From Thermohalobaculum sp039028795 (GTDB lineage Bacteria > Pseudomonadota > Alphaproteobacteria > Rhodobacterales > Rhodobacteraceae), in NCBI GenBank assembly GCA_039028795.1, contig JBCCHJ010000003.1, forward strand, positions 62,001 to 126,000: a stretch of DNA of 64,000 nucleotides. Direction: 5' to 3'. Of the stretch, positions 33,906 to 42,345 are shown piece by piece (positions within the stretch are counted from its first letter, which is position 1; each line of letters opens with the position of its first letter). Made by a program: the position numbers and the translations under genes. The notes beneath the pieces are model-generated. The model was not told the origin of the DNA and ran no database searches. It saw nothing but the letters and a program-made list of their open reading frames with translations.

Positions 33906-34979
33906 ATGTTCAATCGCAGAATGCTTCTGAAAGCAGCCGCCATCCTAACGGTGGCCGCAACAAGCCAAGCCTGGGCCGGTGACGGCAAGGTCAAGGTCGT
34001 TGCTACGTTCTCGGTCCTGGGTGACATGGTGAGCCGGATCGGTGGCGATCATGTCGCGTTAACCACGTTGGTTGGGCCGAACGGCGACGCGCATGTCTAT
34101 CAACCGGTGCCTGCCGACGCCAAAGCGGTGAGCCGCGCTGATCTGCTGGTCGTAAACGGCTTGGCCTTCGAGGGATGGCTGGACCGGCTGGTTGAAGCCT
34201 CAGACTTCAAAGGGGTACGCGTAGTTGCGACCGATGGGATCAACGCGATACCCTTTGGCGAAGATGAACACCATGACGACGAAAAGAACGACGACGGTCA
34301 CGGTGATCATGCGGACCATAAGGATGATGATCACGCCAGCCACAAGGACGATGATCATGCCAAACACAAAGATGACGATCATGGCGACGAACATGCTGGT
34401 CACAAAGACGAGGACGGCCATCACGATGACCATGCTGGTCATGAACACGGCGCATACGATCCCCATGCCTGGCAAAGCCTAGTCCACGCCGTAACATATG
34501 TGGACAACATCACTGCGGCCCTGTCCAAAGTCGACCCTGCCAATGCCGCAGTGTATTATCAGAACCGCGCGGCCTACGTAGCCGAAATAGAGGCCTTGGA
34601 GGCTGAGGTTCAAGCATCGGTCGCTGCCCTGCCCGAAAATGCGCGTACGGTTGTGACACCCCATGATGCTTTTGGCTACTTCGCGGACGCTTACGGACTG
34701 CGTTTTGAGGCGCCCCAGGGCCTCAGCACGGAAAGTGAGCCGTCCGCCGCCGATGTCGCAGATTTGATCCGGCAAATCCGTGCTGAAGACATCAAGGCCG
34801 TCTTCCTGGAAAACATCGCAGATGCACGTTTGCTGAAGCAGATCGCCGATGAGACAGGCGCCGCGATTGGGGGCTCGCTCTATTCGGATGCACTTTCCGA
34901 GCCGGAAGGACCGGCGGGGACCTATCTCGACATGATCCGTCACAACACCAAGACACTTGTCGGCGCGTTGGATTCTTAA
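33906..34979 (+). CDS. znuA: Zinc ABC transporter periplasmic binding protein ZnuA with His-rich loop (357 aa)
   Basis: This is the cluster A-I solute-binding protein for zinc. The N-terminus has a twin-arginine-like NRRMLLKAAA stretch before the hydrophobic segment, and cleavage is likely after AWA. Expected zinc ligands are H63 (DAHVYQP) and H187 (DPHAWQS), with later histidine and acidic residues in the C-lobe. Between them, residues 119-182 form a His/Asp-rich loop with 17 histidines, including three 8-residue HKDDDHxx repeats. This loop is thought to bind extra zinc in ZnuA proteins. It is co-transcribed with znuB. Confidence 0.95.
   Translation: MFNRRMLLKAAAILTVAATSQAWAGDGKVKVVATFSVLGDMVSRIGGDHVALTTLVGPNGDAHVYQPVPADAKAVSRADLLVVNGLAFEGWLDRLVEASDFKGVRVVATDGINAIPFGEDEHHDDEKNDDGHGDHADHKDDDHASHKDDDHAKHKDDDHGDEHAGHKDEDGHHDDHAGHEHGAYDPHAWQSLVHAVTYVDNITAALSKVDPANAAVYYQNRAAYVAEIEALEAEVQASVAALPENARTVVTPHDAFGYFADAYGLRFEAPQGLSTESEPSAADVADLIRQIRAEDIKAVFLENIADARLLKQIADETGAAIGGSLYSDALSEPEGPAGTYLDMIRHNTKTLVGALDS
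34317..34388 (+). repeat. Three 24-bp coding repeats in the ZnuA His loop
   Basis: Three tandem 24-bp units encode HKDDDH plus two variable residues. Third-position changes differ between the units, so this is an old duplication under protein-level selection. Confidence 0.75.
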
Positions 34980-35012
34980 CGAGCGGCTCAGGATCTGGAG
35001 AAGGAACGCTCA

Positions 35013-35303
35013 ATGCCAACGAACCGGGGCAAGACCAGCCTGAAACGTCGGCGAAGAAACGCCAGTCCGATGTACGAATTCGATCGCCTGCCGGTCGAAC
35101 TTCGTGCTTGGTTGACGTCAGCAGTTTTGCCATGGAGCCCCCGGTCAGTGCGCCGTGTCTACGATCGGGCGATGGTGCGGACCAGAAATGTGGATAAGGC
35201 GCTGGGCGAGCTGAGACAGATCGAACAACGCGCCATCGCGAGGGACTCGAGGCGTGTTTGGGGACCTGATCACCCCTTCGCGATAGAGGATGCCGTCCAG
35301 TGA
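35013..35303 (+). CDS. DUF6525 family protein (96 aa)
   Basis: This is a small basic cytoplasmic protein (GKTSLKRRRRNASPMYEFDRLPVELRAWLTSAVLPWSPRSVRR) of a type common in Rhodobacteraceae (DUF6525), with no known function. It sits between znuA (33-nt gap) and the second COG0523 GTPase. The GTPase GTG start overlaps its stop (GTGA), so it belongs to the zinc operon. A GGAGAAGGAA site precedes the ATG. Its helix-rich basic sequence could bind RNA or DNA, but nothing proves this. Confidence 0.75.
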   Translation: MPTNRGKTSLKRRRRNASPMYEFDRLPVELRAWLTSAVLPWSPRSVRRVYDRAMVRTRNVDKALGELRQIEQRAIARDSRRVWGPDHPFAIEDAVQ

Positions 35304-36382
35304 AGCGCATTCCCGTCACCATTCTGACCGGCTTCCTTGGGGCAGGAAAGACCACATTGCTGAACCGGCTGATCGATCAACCAGGGTTTGGTGACACGGC
35401 GGTTATCGTGAATGAGTTCGGCGAGGCCGGCGTCGATGGCGCCTTGGTCACCGGCGCAGATGAACGTGCCTTTGCACAGTCCGTGGGTTGCCTTTGCTGT
35501 ACGATTTCGGGCGATATTCGTCTGACACTCCTACGAATTTTGGACGAGGCAGAAAACGGTCGAGGCCCAGACTTCGACCGTGTTGTCATCGAAACAACGG
35601 GGCTGGCGGATCCACTTCCGCTGCTGCAAACCTTTATGACCAACGACTACGTGCTCAGCCGTTTCACTTTGAACGGTGTCGTGACTCTGGTTGACGCTGT
35701 TAACGGTGCAGATGCGATCGAGCGCTTTCCAGAGGCGCAACGTCAAGTCACGGTGGCCGATCTACTGCTGGTGACGAAAGCGGATCTTGCACGCGATCCT
35801 GTCTCTCAAAGGGAGTTGGAAGCGCTGCGCTCTGACCTTGCGTACCGCAACCCCACCGCGCGGGTTCAAGAAGCCGACACGGCAACGCCTGAGGTGGTCT
35901 TTTCTCTGGCCGCATTCGACCCCGCCGGTAAGCCACCTGATGTTCGCGAATGGCTGCATTTTGGCAAGGCTAGCCCGGCTCAAGATCATAACCACGGCCA
36001 TGACCACCATCACCATCACGACAAAAACAGTCACGGCGGCACTGCTTCGGCCTTTTGTTTTTCTGCGGCAGAACCAACAGACCCGCAGGCCTTAGAGAAT
36101 GCCATCCGAGCCCTACAATCATCGTTCGGACCGGATCTCTTACGGATAAAAGGGCTGGTTGAAATGGCAGGCCAGCCCGGCTGCCCTCGGGTCCTGCATG
36201 TTGTGGGACATGTCTGCAGTGTGCCGCGTATGCTCGATGGTTGGCCACCGGGTATCGAGGCGACGCGGCTTGTCATGATTGTCGCAGGTTCCAAGCGGGC
36301 GGCAGCACCAAATGTGTTGTGCAAGTTTCTACCACACCTAAAGCCGTATGCGGCTGACGTGCCCGAGGTTGCATCGGCATAA
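35300..36382 (+). CDS. Second COG0523 GTPase with poly-His region, CobW-like zinc metallochaperone (360 aa)
   Basis: This is a G3E GTPase with GFLGAGKTTLLNR (Walker A), CLCCTIS (CxCC metal motif), ETTGLADP and TKADLA (specificity motif). A histidine-rich stretch (about residues 233-248, NHGHDHHHHHDKNSH) lies before the CobW C-terminal domain, which is typical of zinc-related members. The start is a GTG overlapping the DUF6525 stop. Location at the end of the zur-znuCBA operon supports a role in zinc delivery. It is more CobW-like and shorter than the GTPase at 30296-31513, so the two probably have different clients. Confidence 0.9.
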   Translation: MKRIPVTILTGFLGAGKTTLLNRLIDQPGFGDTAVIVNEFGEAGVDGALVTGADERAFAQSVGCLCCTISGDIRLTLLRILDEAENGRGPDFDRVVIETTGLADPLPLLQTFMTNDYVLSRFTLNGVVTLVDAVNGADAIERFPEAQRQVTVADLLLVTKADLARDPVSQRELEALRSDLAYRNPTARVQEADTATPEVVFSLAAFDPAGKPPDVREWLHFGKASPAQDHNHGHDHHHHHDKNSHGGTASAFCFSAAEPTDPQALENAIRALQSSFGPDLLRIKGLVEMAGQPGCPRVLHVVGHVCSVPRMLDGWPPGIEATRLVMIVAGSKRAAAPNVLCKFLPHLKPYAADVPEVASA

Positions 36383-36386
36383 TCCA

Positions 36387-36415
36387 GAGGTGTCAGTTGG
36401 AATTGTAACCACCTC
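36387..36415. terminator. Possible terminator hairpin between convergent GTPase and soxG
   Basis: GAGGTG at 36387-36392 pairs with CACCTC at 36410-36415, with a few inner GTT/AAC pairs. A separate small GC stem followed by CTTTTT lies at about 36447-36468. Either could end the zinc operon. Evidence is weak. Confidence 0.3.
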
Positions 36416-36467
36416 GGATGGGACGATGCCGTTGGACCACATTGATCCGCCGTGAAGCGGGCGCTTT

Positions 36468-37037
36468 TTAGCCCCAGCCGACTTGCGAGCCTGGCACGGC
36501 CGCCTGTTCCAACCACGCCATCAAGTGATGCGCAAAGGATCGGAAGCAGACGATTTCCCACTGGTCTCCGCTGACGCGCCAGATCCCAACGGCCAGCCCC
36601 GCCAAATGCGTGCGCCGTGCCGTACCTGGTGGAAAGGCGCGTTCCGAGACATCGCAAGGTACGCCCTTGGCCAGGACCTCGCCGACCTGTGCGCCCGATA
36701 AGCGGATCAGTGCCCGGGCGTCCGAGACATCCAGCGCCATATGATGCGTTTCGCCTAAAACCTCACCAGCGCGGGCGATCGCTGATGCCACACTATCGCG
36801 GGGCATGATCACCAGCAGTTCATCTGGGGACATCCAGACCACGCGCGTGTCACCGTTGGCCACGACGCCCAGTGTGGACGGCACCGCGCTGCCGGTAAGT
36901 TCCGAAATCAATGCCGCGATATCAGCACCGCCGATATCCCCGCGCAAGGTCATCTGACCCAAAGGGCCGACTTCTGTGATGCCGACATAGGCGCCACGCG
37001 CAGCAGCGCTGCCTAAGGCAGAAACTGGCTTAGACAT
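36468..37037 (-). CDS. soxG: Sarcosine oxidase gamma subunit (189 aa)
   Basis: This is the small gamma subunit of heterotetrameric sarcosine oxidase, a GcvT-like fold that helps bind tetrahydrofolate. Family segments include VVWMSPDELLVI, HHMALDVSDARALIRLSG and SERAFPPGTARRTHLAGLAVG. The ATG at 37035-37037 overlaps the end of soxA by 8 nt, and an upstream extension to 37214 lies inside soxA. It is the last gene of the soxD-soxA-soxG run. A convergent GTPase gene ends 85 nt away. Confidence 0.92.
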   Translation of the reverse strand: MSKPVSALGSAAARGAYVGITEVGPLGQMTLRGDIGGADIAALISELTGSAVPSTLGVVANGDTRVVWMSPDELLVIMPRDSVASAIARAGEVLGETHHMALDVSDARALIRLSGAQVGEVLAKGVPCDVSERAFPPGTARRTHLAGLAVGIWRVSGDQWEIVCFRSFAHHLMAWLEQAAVPGSQVGWG

Positions 37038-39996
37038 TCGGCTTCTCCCCTTTCGGATCGTAGAAAACCGGATCGACGATCTCGGCCCGGATGATGGTCT
37101 TACCATCTGGGAAGTCCAACCACTCGCCTTGCCGGGAGAGCCCGTCTTCGACCAGGGCCATTGCAATCGAATGGCCAAGCGTCGGGCTGAAATAGGTCGA
37201 GGTAACATGACCAATGGTGGTCATCTTGGCATGCTCGCGCACTCGTTTCACCGCATGGGCGCCATCGGGCAGCACCGTCTTTGGATCCTCTGTGCGCAGG
37301 CCCACCAGTTGCTTCCGACCGCGGCGCACCAGATCAGGGCGTTCCTGCGCCCGCTTGCCAATGAAGTCCGACTTCTTCTTAGACACGGCCCAGCCCAGGT
37401 CCAAATCCTGCGGTGTCACCGTGCCATCGGTCTCATCGCCGATCATGATGAAGCCTTTTTCAGCCCGCATAATGTGCAGTGCCTCGGTGCCATAGGGCAT
37501 GATGCCCTGGGGCTCACCGGCGGCATACAGCGCCTCCCATAGTTGCAGGCCATACCCGGCGGGCGTTGCGATCTCGTAAGATAACTCACCCGAAAAACTG
37601 ATGCGGAAGATCCGCACTGGGCATCCCGCCAGCGTTCCTTCGACATAATCCATGAACTTCAGTGCGCCTGCGCTTAGATCAGCATCGCAGCCAGCGGACT
37701 CAAGCACCGTGCGGGCGTTGGGCCCCGCCACGGCGATCTGCGCCCACTGGTCCGTGACATTCGCTGTCCAAACCTTCATGTCCCACCACTCGGTTTGCAG
37801 CCATTCCTCCATCCAGGCGTGCACCCGGTCAGATCCGCCCGATGTGGCGTGGCAGAGAAACTCATCCGGGCCCGTCCGCACCACGACCCCGTCATCGAAG
37901 AGGAAGCCATTTTCGGTGCACATCAGGCCATAGCGGCAGCGACCTTCCTTAAGGTTCGACATCATGTTGGTATAGATCAAGTCCAGGAACTTGCCCGCAT
38001 CCGGCCCCTTAACCACAATCTTGCCGAGGGTACTGGCATCCAGCATGCCCACCGCCCGGCGTGCGTTTAGAACTTCACGCGTGACGGCTGCGTGGCGGTC
38101 TTCGCGCCCGCGCAGATAGCAATAGGGTCGGTACCAATCGCCGACCGGTTCCCAATCTGCGCCATTTGCTTCATTCCAGCCGTGCATCGGCGTCTGTCGG
38201 ATGGCCTTGAACAGCGGACCCTTCGCCGAGCCAGTAATCGCGCCCATGGAAATCGGCGTATAGGGCGGGCGGAACGTTGTTGTGCCAACGTCTGGAATGT
38301 CAGCGCCCAATTGCTCCGCCAGCAAGGCCAATCCGTTAATGTTTGAAGTCTTGCCTTGGTCCGTCGCCATACCCAGAGTGGTGTAGCGTTTGGTATGCTC
38401 GACGCTTTCATAACCTTCGCGCGCAGCCAGACGTACATCCGCAGCCGTCACATCGTTCTGGAAGTCGACAAAGTGCTTGGTGCCATGCCGATACGTGCCG
38501 ACCGATGGAGTGAACCAGTGGGCAGCCATTGGGCTTTCACTGGGTGCTTCAACCTGGTCCGCGCCGATGATCTCGGCGGCGGTCAGATCGCCATTTGCGG
38601 CCCCGGTCATTCTAGCCATCGCTTGTCCGTCGGCACCAGTCGGTGGTCGGTCGGCGTCGGGGCGAAACATCGCCCGATCCGCGTCCCAAATGAGCTTCCC
38701 ACCGCAATGCGACCATAGATGAACAACCGGGCTCCACCCGCCCGAGGTCGCAATAAGATCACAGAAGAGATGCTCTTCCCGCCCGCCGATCGTGTCGCCG
38801 TTCAGCGCGCCAGTAACGACCTCAACCACATGTTTACCGCCCTTGGCCTTGGCGATGCCGCGTCCGGGTTGCACGAGAATTCCTTTGGCACGCACGGCCT
38901 CGGGCAATGCGCCGGTCACTTCAGTCCGGACGTCCAAAACGGCTTGAACCGTCGCACCGGCGTCAGCCAAAGCCAGCGCCGTGCGATAAGCGTCGTCATT
39001 ATTGGCGTACACCACGGCCTTTTGGCCCGGCACCACGCCGTAAAGCCCGATGTAATCGCGTACGGCCGAGGCCAGCATCACACCCGGCATGTCGTTATTG
39101 GCGAAGGTCAGCGGGCGTTCAATCGCACCAGTAGCAATTACGATCTGGCCCGCGCGAACCCGCCAAAGCCGGTGCCTCGGAGCGCCTTTCGCACCAGGCA
39201 CATGGTCAGATACACGCTCGTAGACCATTACATAGCCATGGTCATATACGCCCGCCGCCATGGCACGGGTGCGTAGTTTCAGGTTTGGAATACCCGCGAT
39301 ATCAGCCTCTTGTGACGACACCCAGTCGACCGCGTCCTGGCCGTCGATCCGCTCTCCGTCCACCAACGCCCGGCCGCCCAGATGTGCCGTCTGTTCGACC
39401 AGCAGAACTTCTGCCCCGGTCTCTGACGCTTCGCGCGCAGCCTTGATACCAGCTATACCGCCGCCAATGACCAGCATATCCACGTGGGCATGGAAATGTT
39501 CGTAAGTGTCGGGATCCGGCGCTGAGGTTGCTTTGCCTAAACCGGCCGCCTTGCGGATGAACGGTTCGTAGACGTGCTTCCAGGCAACCCGTGGGAACAG
39601 AAAAGTCTTATAGTAGAACCCAGCAGAGAACACCGGCACCTTATCGGCGACCCAAGCGTTCAGCGCACCAACATCCGTCTCCAGGGACGGCCAATGATTC
39701 TGCGAAGCTGCCGAAAGTCCGTCATACAACTCTGTCGTCGTAGCGCGTTGGTTTGGCTCAAACCGGCCACCCTGGCCGACACCCATCAGCGCGTTCGGTT
39801 CTTCCGCGCCCGACGCCATGATACCCCGGGGACGATGATATTTGAATGACCGGCCAACCAGGGTCTTGCCATTGGCCAGCAGAGCCGAGGCAAGTGTATC
39901 ACCTTGAAAACCCTGCAGGCTTTCCCCGTTGAAAGTGAAATTTAAAGGTTGAGAACGGTCGATCGCCAGGCCGCCGATTGGAAGACGATGTGCCAT
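37030..39996 (-). CDS. soxA: Sarcosine oxidase alpha subunit (988 aa)
   Basis: This is the large subunit of tetrameric sarcosine oxidase. Oxidation of sarcosine gives glycine, hydrogen peroxide and 5,10-methylene-tetrahydrofolate or formaldehyde. The N-terminal region (about 10-100) resembles a 2Fe-2S-like fold. The NAD-binding Rossmann motif is VIGGGIAGIKAAREA at about 176. The C-terminal part (about 600-980) is a GcvT-like folate-binding aminomethyltransferase domain. The length is normal. Its start directly abuts the soxD stop (no gap), and its end overlaps soxG. Confidence 0.97.
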   Translation of the reverse strand: MAHRLPIGGLAIDRSQPLNFTFNGESLQGFQGDTLASALLANGKTLVGRSFKYHRPRGIMASGAEEPNALMGVGQGGRFEPNQRATTTELYDGLSAASQNHWPSLETDVGALNAWVADKVPVFSAGFYYKTFLFPRVAWKHVYEPFIRKAAGLGKATSAPDPDTYEHFHAHVDMLVIGGGIAGIKAAREASETGAEVLLVEQTAHLGGRALVDGERIDGQDAVDWVSSQEADIAGIPNLKLRTRAMAAGVYDHGYVMVYERVSDHVPGAKGAPRHRLWRVRAGQIVIATGAIERPLTFANNDMPGVMLASAVRDYIGLYGVVPGQKAVVYANNDDAYRTALALADAGATVQAVLDVRTEVTGALPEAVRAKGILVQPGRGIAKAKGGKHVVEVVTGALNGDTIGGREEHLFCDLIATSGGWSPVVHLWSHCGGKLIWDADRAMFRPDADRPPTGADGQAMARMTGAANGDLTAAEIIGADQVEAPSESPMAAHWFTPSVGTYRHGTKHFVDFQNDVTAADVRLAAREGYESVEHTKRYTTLGMATDQGKTSNINGLALLAEQLGADIPDVGTTTFRPPYTPISMGAITGSAKGPLFKAIRQTPMHGWNEANGADWEPVGDWYRPYCYLRGREDRHAAVTREVLNARRAVGMLDASTLGKIVVKGPDAGKFLDLIYTNMMSNLKEGRCRYGLMCTENGFLFDDGVVVRTGPDEFLCHATSGGSDRVHAWMEEWLQTEWWDMKVWTANVTDQWAQIAVAGPNARTVLESAGCDADLSAGALKFMDYVEGTLAGCPVRIFRISFSGELSYEIATPAGYGLQLWEALYAAGEPQGIMPYGTEALHIMRAEKGFIMIGDETDGTVTPQDLDLGWAVSKKKSDFIGKRAQERPDLVRRGRKQLVGLRTEDPKTVLPDGAHAVKRVREHAKMTTIGHVTSTYFSPTLGHSIAMALVEDGLSRQGEWLDFPDGKTIIRAEIVDPVFYDPKGEKPNV

Positions 39997-40314
39997 TTAG
40001 TACTCCCAATCAGGCCGTTTGGCCCTGATACGGTCGAGGATCTCTTCCGGAGGGCGCAAGGTCTGCGCCGAGTAACTCCCGAACACCTCTAAAGTCACCG
40101 TGCAGCGCGCCACGTGGAACCACTTGCCGCAGCCGAAGGTGTGGCGCCAGCGTTCGAAATGGATGCCCTTCGGGTTCTTCCGAGTGAACAAATAGTTTTG
40201 AAAATCCAGATCGGACGAGCCAGGACCAAACCGTGTCAGATGCGCCTCGCCACCGGGCGTAAGCTCGGTTTCCTCAACTAAGACATCGCAATAGGGGCAA
40301 AGCAGTAACAGCAT
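39997..40314 (-). CDS. soxD: Sarcosine oxidase delta subunit (105 aa)
   Basis: This is the zinc-binding delta subunit of sarcosine oxidase. The N-terminal CPYC, the GGEAH motif, NPKGIHFERWRHTFGC and the final cysteine (VARCTV) supply the family ligands, although the last pair is slightly altered (usually RDT). I chose the ATG at 40312-40314, giving the normal MLLLLCPYC start. A 14-residue longer frame is possible. In most relatives soxB lies immediately upstream. Here soxB is 2.2 kb away and foreign-looking small genes intervene, so soxDAG needs its own promoter in 40315-40521. Confidence 0.93.
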   Translation of the reverse strand: MLLLLCPYCDVLVEETELTPGGEAHLTRFGPGSSDLDFQNYLFTRKNPKGIHFERWRHTFGCGKWFHVARCTVTLEVFGSYSAQTLRPPEEILDRIRAKRPDWEY

Positions 40315-40521
40315 ATCCGTCCATCCATGTACCGGAATTGGCATAGCAAATCGCATGGGTCATCGGCTAGGGCGTGCGGGAACGCGTCGCATGGGGATTT
40401 GGTTGCGACACAACCTTGAAATTGCCGTAGCCCAGGCGCAACACCGACCCTGTTTTCAGGGTTGGATTCCTTGTAAGGGACCCGATCATTCCCCATATCA
40501 GAGGTGTAGAATGAGAGATCG

Positions 40522-40842
40522 ATGGAGGTTTCGATAACCAGGTTTGTTCCAGTACCTACTGACACCGGATCACCATACGGCTTCGAAGCATTTTACAACG
40601 TTTTCTCTGACAACCCCCTGATATTGCTTATCTTCGTCCTGGCGATGCTGATCCTGCTTTTACGCTGGCGGCATCGGCATGCATTTCGTCGGTACCACGG
40701 CCCAAAGCTGAAGCACGAGATCGACCTTTACCTTAACGCCCGGAAACACCGGATCACCCGGTCGGTGCCGATGGTCGAAGCCAAGCAGCGCAAGGAAGAC
40801 CCCCGGCCGGAATTCAATGTGGAGGGACGCCGGGTCAATTGA
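40522..40842 (+). CDS. Small single-pass membrane protein in the sox gap (106 aa)
   Basis: I do not recognise a family. One transmembrane helix (about 31-49, PLILLIFVLAMLILLLRW) is followed by a very basic cytoplasmic tail (RHRHAFRRYHGPKLKHEIDLYLNARKHR). It is the first of five tiny plus-strand genes between soxB and soxD. A GAGAGA lies just before the ATG at 40522. It is divergent from soxD with 207 nt between starts. A function as a small regulator or anchor is possible, and nothing in the sequence identifies a partner. Confidence 0.6.
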   Translation: MEVSITRFVPVPTDTGSPYGFEAFYNVFSDNPLILLIFVLAMLILLLRWRHRHAFRRYHGPKLKHEIDLYLNARKHRITRSVPMVEAKQRKEDPRPEFNVEGRRVN

Positions 40843-40901
40843 CCGCGCCGCGGAAAGGACAGCAGAGACGACACTGACCAAGGAACTGGAGGCAACAGAT
40901 C

Positions 40902-41075
40902 ATGACCTGGAAAAATCTTGGGATCGAAGCCTGTGAACATATTAAAGGTCTGTTCCTGGACCTTGTAGACAGCGCGTTCCGCCCGACCAATGCCTGGCTG
41001 AACCGTTCCGATCACTGGCAGATCGATTTTAACTTCGAGGACGCGACGATCCTGGGCGAGCCTCATATAGAGTAG
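40902..41075 (+). CDS. 57-aa small protein in the sox gap
   Basis: This is a short frame from the ATG at 40902 with GGAGG 9 nt upstream. The product has no transmembrane helix. It looks helical at first (GIEACEHIKGLFLDLVDSAF) and then acidic (DFNFEDATILGEPHIE). It has one cysteine (C11). It is the only soluble member of the five-gene set. The strong ribosome site and regular spacing (59 nt after the previous gene, 22 nt before the next) support translation. No family is recognised. Confidence 0.6.
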   Translation: MTWKNLGIEACEHIKGLFLDLVDSAFRPTNAWLNRSDHWQIDFNFEDATILGEPHIE

Positions 41076-41097
41076 TTTGCAGAGAGGAGGTTTTGAC

Positions 41098-41232
41098 ATG
41101 CACTTCTCTGATTGGTTGACCGTTGGTGTCGCCGCCATCTTAGTTGGGCTTTTGATGTACGGGCGGGTTGCGATCTGGAAGAAGTACACCGACCGCAAGG
41201 CTCGTGAGCTCGAACCGGGTGATCCGATGTGA
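41098..41232 (+). CDS. 44-aa single-pass membrane protein in the sox gap
   Basis: This is a frame of 44 codons with a strong GAGGAGG site 8 nt before the ATG at 41098. It has a transmembrane helix at about 7-27 (LTVGVAAILVGLLMYGRVAIW) and a short basic-then-acidic tail. It shares its layout, and the opening M-H-x2-D-W, with the 69-aa protein at 41495-41704 (MHFSDWLT versus MHAGDWMT). The two are probably paralogues. The function is unknown. Confidence 0.62.
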   Translation: MHFSDWLTVGVAAILVGLLMYGRVAIWKKYTDRKARELEPGDPM

Positions 41233-41310
41233 CGCAGAAACGTCAAATCAAATCCTAAAACGGAGGATTACCAAAGGGCCGGATCTGGTCTGTTGTAAGA
41301 GGGAGAGATC

Positions 41311-41508
41311 ATGAACTACGTCGATACGGTACTCACAATTGGCACGGTGTTGCTGGTGTCCCCGATGGTGGTGGTGCTTTTGACGTACACAATACGCGGC
41401 ACCTCAAAATACCGGCTTGGAAAAAAGGCCGATCCGTTGGATGAATGCGATTGCGTGCTAACCGACGAAGACATTGTTGCAGAGGAGGATTGCCATGCAT
41501 GCCGGTGA
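41311..41508 (+). CDS. 65-aa membrane protein with a four-cysteine tail
   Basis: One transmembrane helix (about 6-28) is followed by a cytoplasmic tail with C46, C48, C61 and C64 (CDC...CHAC), a spacing that could bind one metal ion. A GGGAGA site lies 2-7 nt before the ATG at 41311, which is rather close. The stop overlaps the start of the next gene by 14 nt. It belongs to the plus-strand five-gene set in the sox locus. It may be a small metal-binding or redox-sensing membrane subunit. Confidence 0.62.
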   Translation: MNYVDTVLTIGTVLLVSPMVVVLLTYTIRGTSKYRLGKKADPLDECDCVLTDEDIVAEEDCHACR

Positions 41509-41704
41509 TTGGATGACCATCGTGATCGCGGTTCTCTTCGTTGGGTTTTTGATCTGGTGGCGGATCAAGGTGCTGCGCGCCCGTAAAGTGGCCGAGCCAA
41601 GACGACACGGGCCGAAGACCAGCCCAGTCGACGGACCGGATCAGGAAGCCCTGATAAAAATCAGCAAAGTCGGTTCAGACGGAATGCATAATTTGGGTCA
41701 GTGA
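41495..41704 (+). CDS. 69-aa single-pass membrane protein in the sox gap
   Basis: The ATG at 41495 follows a GGAGG by 6 nt, and the frame overlaps the previous gene by 14 nt. A transmembrane helix at about 6-26 (WMTIVIAVLFVGFLIWWRI) precedes a basic tail. The N-terminus is like that of the 44-aa protein at 41098, suggesting duplication. It is convergent with the minus-strand gene ending at 41707, only 2 nt away. The function is unknown. Confidence 0.62.
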   Translation: MHAGDWMTIVIAVLFVGFLIWWRIKVLRARKVAEPRRHGPKTSPVDGPDQEALIKISKVGSDGMHNLGQ

Positions 41705-41706
41705 CC

Positions 41707-42345
41707 TCACTCCGGCAACTCAGCCCTTTCCAGAAACACCTGGGTCACACCAAGCATTTGAGTGTGCAGCCTCGCACCATGTTCGATCTGCTGTTCCGTC
41801 AACTCAATATACCCGTCAGCGGTACGCTTCTCGACGGGCCATTCCAGCAACCGGTGGGCATCCAACTGATAGAACGACATGTCGCCATAGGGTCTTTTTC
41901 CATCGACGGCGGGCATCGGCCACTGATCAAAAGCTAGGGTGTCCTCAACATCGTATTCATTGGGCCATTCCCAATAAATCCCTCGTATCAGTTTCAGATG
42001 ATCCTCGGTAACGATGACCTTTCCGTCCGGCGTCAGGCCCAGATAGGCGTCATCCGCTTCCAGCCAGTCGAACTCGCGACGCAGATCATCAGCGGTGATG
42101 TTCTTCATGGCATAGGTGCCGGGGGTAAGCTCTGCTCGTTCGCTAAAGTCAGTCAGATGGTTGGTGAAGTTCACCAATGCCGCCGCGGTTGCGGTGTCGT
42201 CCGAGGTTCCGAAGGCGCGCTGAACATCCCCCCAAGGGTCATTGCTGCCGAATGGTATCTTGCCACTCAGCTTCGGCGCGCCGCTTTCAACCCGGTCCAG
42301 AACCAGGACAGCCCGTCGGATCAGACTCAAACCTTCTGGCGTCAC
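41707..42345 (-). CDS. Unknown protein between soxB and the small-gene set, possibly the frame-shifted body of an exported protein (212 aa)
   Basis: I do not recognise a family. The frame starts with GTG at 42345 and has no signal peptide of its own. It has several aromatic and acidic motifs (DDAYLGLTPDGKVIVTEDHLKLIRGIYWEWPNEYDVEDTLAFDQWPMP). The 67-aa frame at 42287-42490 supplies a signal peptide and ends inside this frame, one nucleotide phase away, overlapping by 59 nt. A single-base change near 42345 would join them into one exported protein of about 260 residues. It is therefore either a broken gene, a sequencing error or two coupled genes. Confidence 0.6.
   Translation of the reverse strand: MTPEGLSLIRRAVLVLDRVESGAPKLSGKIPFGSNDPWGDVQRAFGTSDDTATAAALVNFTNHLTDFSERAELTPGTYAMKNITADDLRREFDWLEADDAYLGLTPDGKVIVTEDHLKLIRGIYWEWPNEYDVEDTLAFDQWPMPAVDGKRPYGDMSFYQLDAHRLLEWPVEKRTADGYIELTEQQIEHGARLHTQMLGVTQVFLERAELPE

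Noticed and set aside
40728..41246. 172-residue minus-strand frame opposite the small sox-gap genes
   Set aside because: It lacks domain features, while the plus strand shows several separate short frames, each with its own ribosome site and most with a membrane helix.
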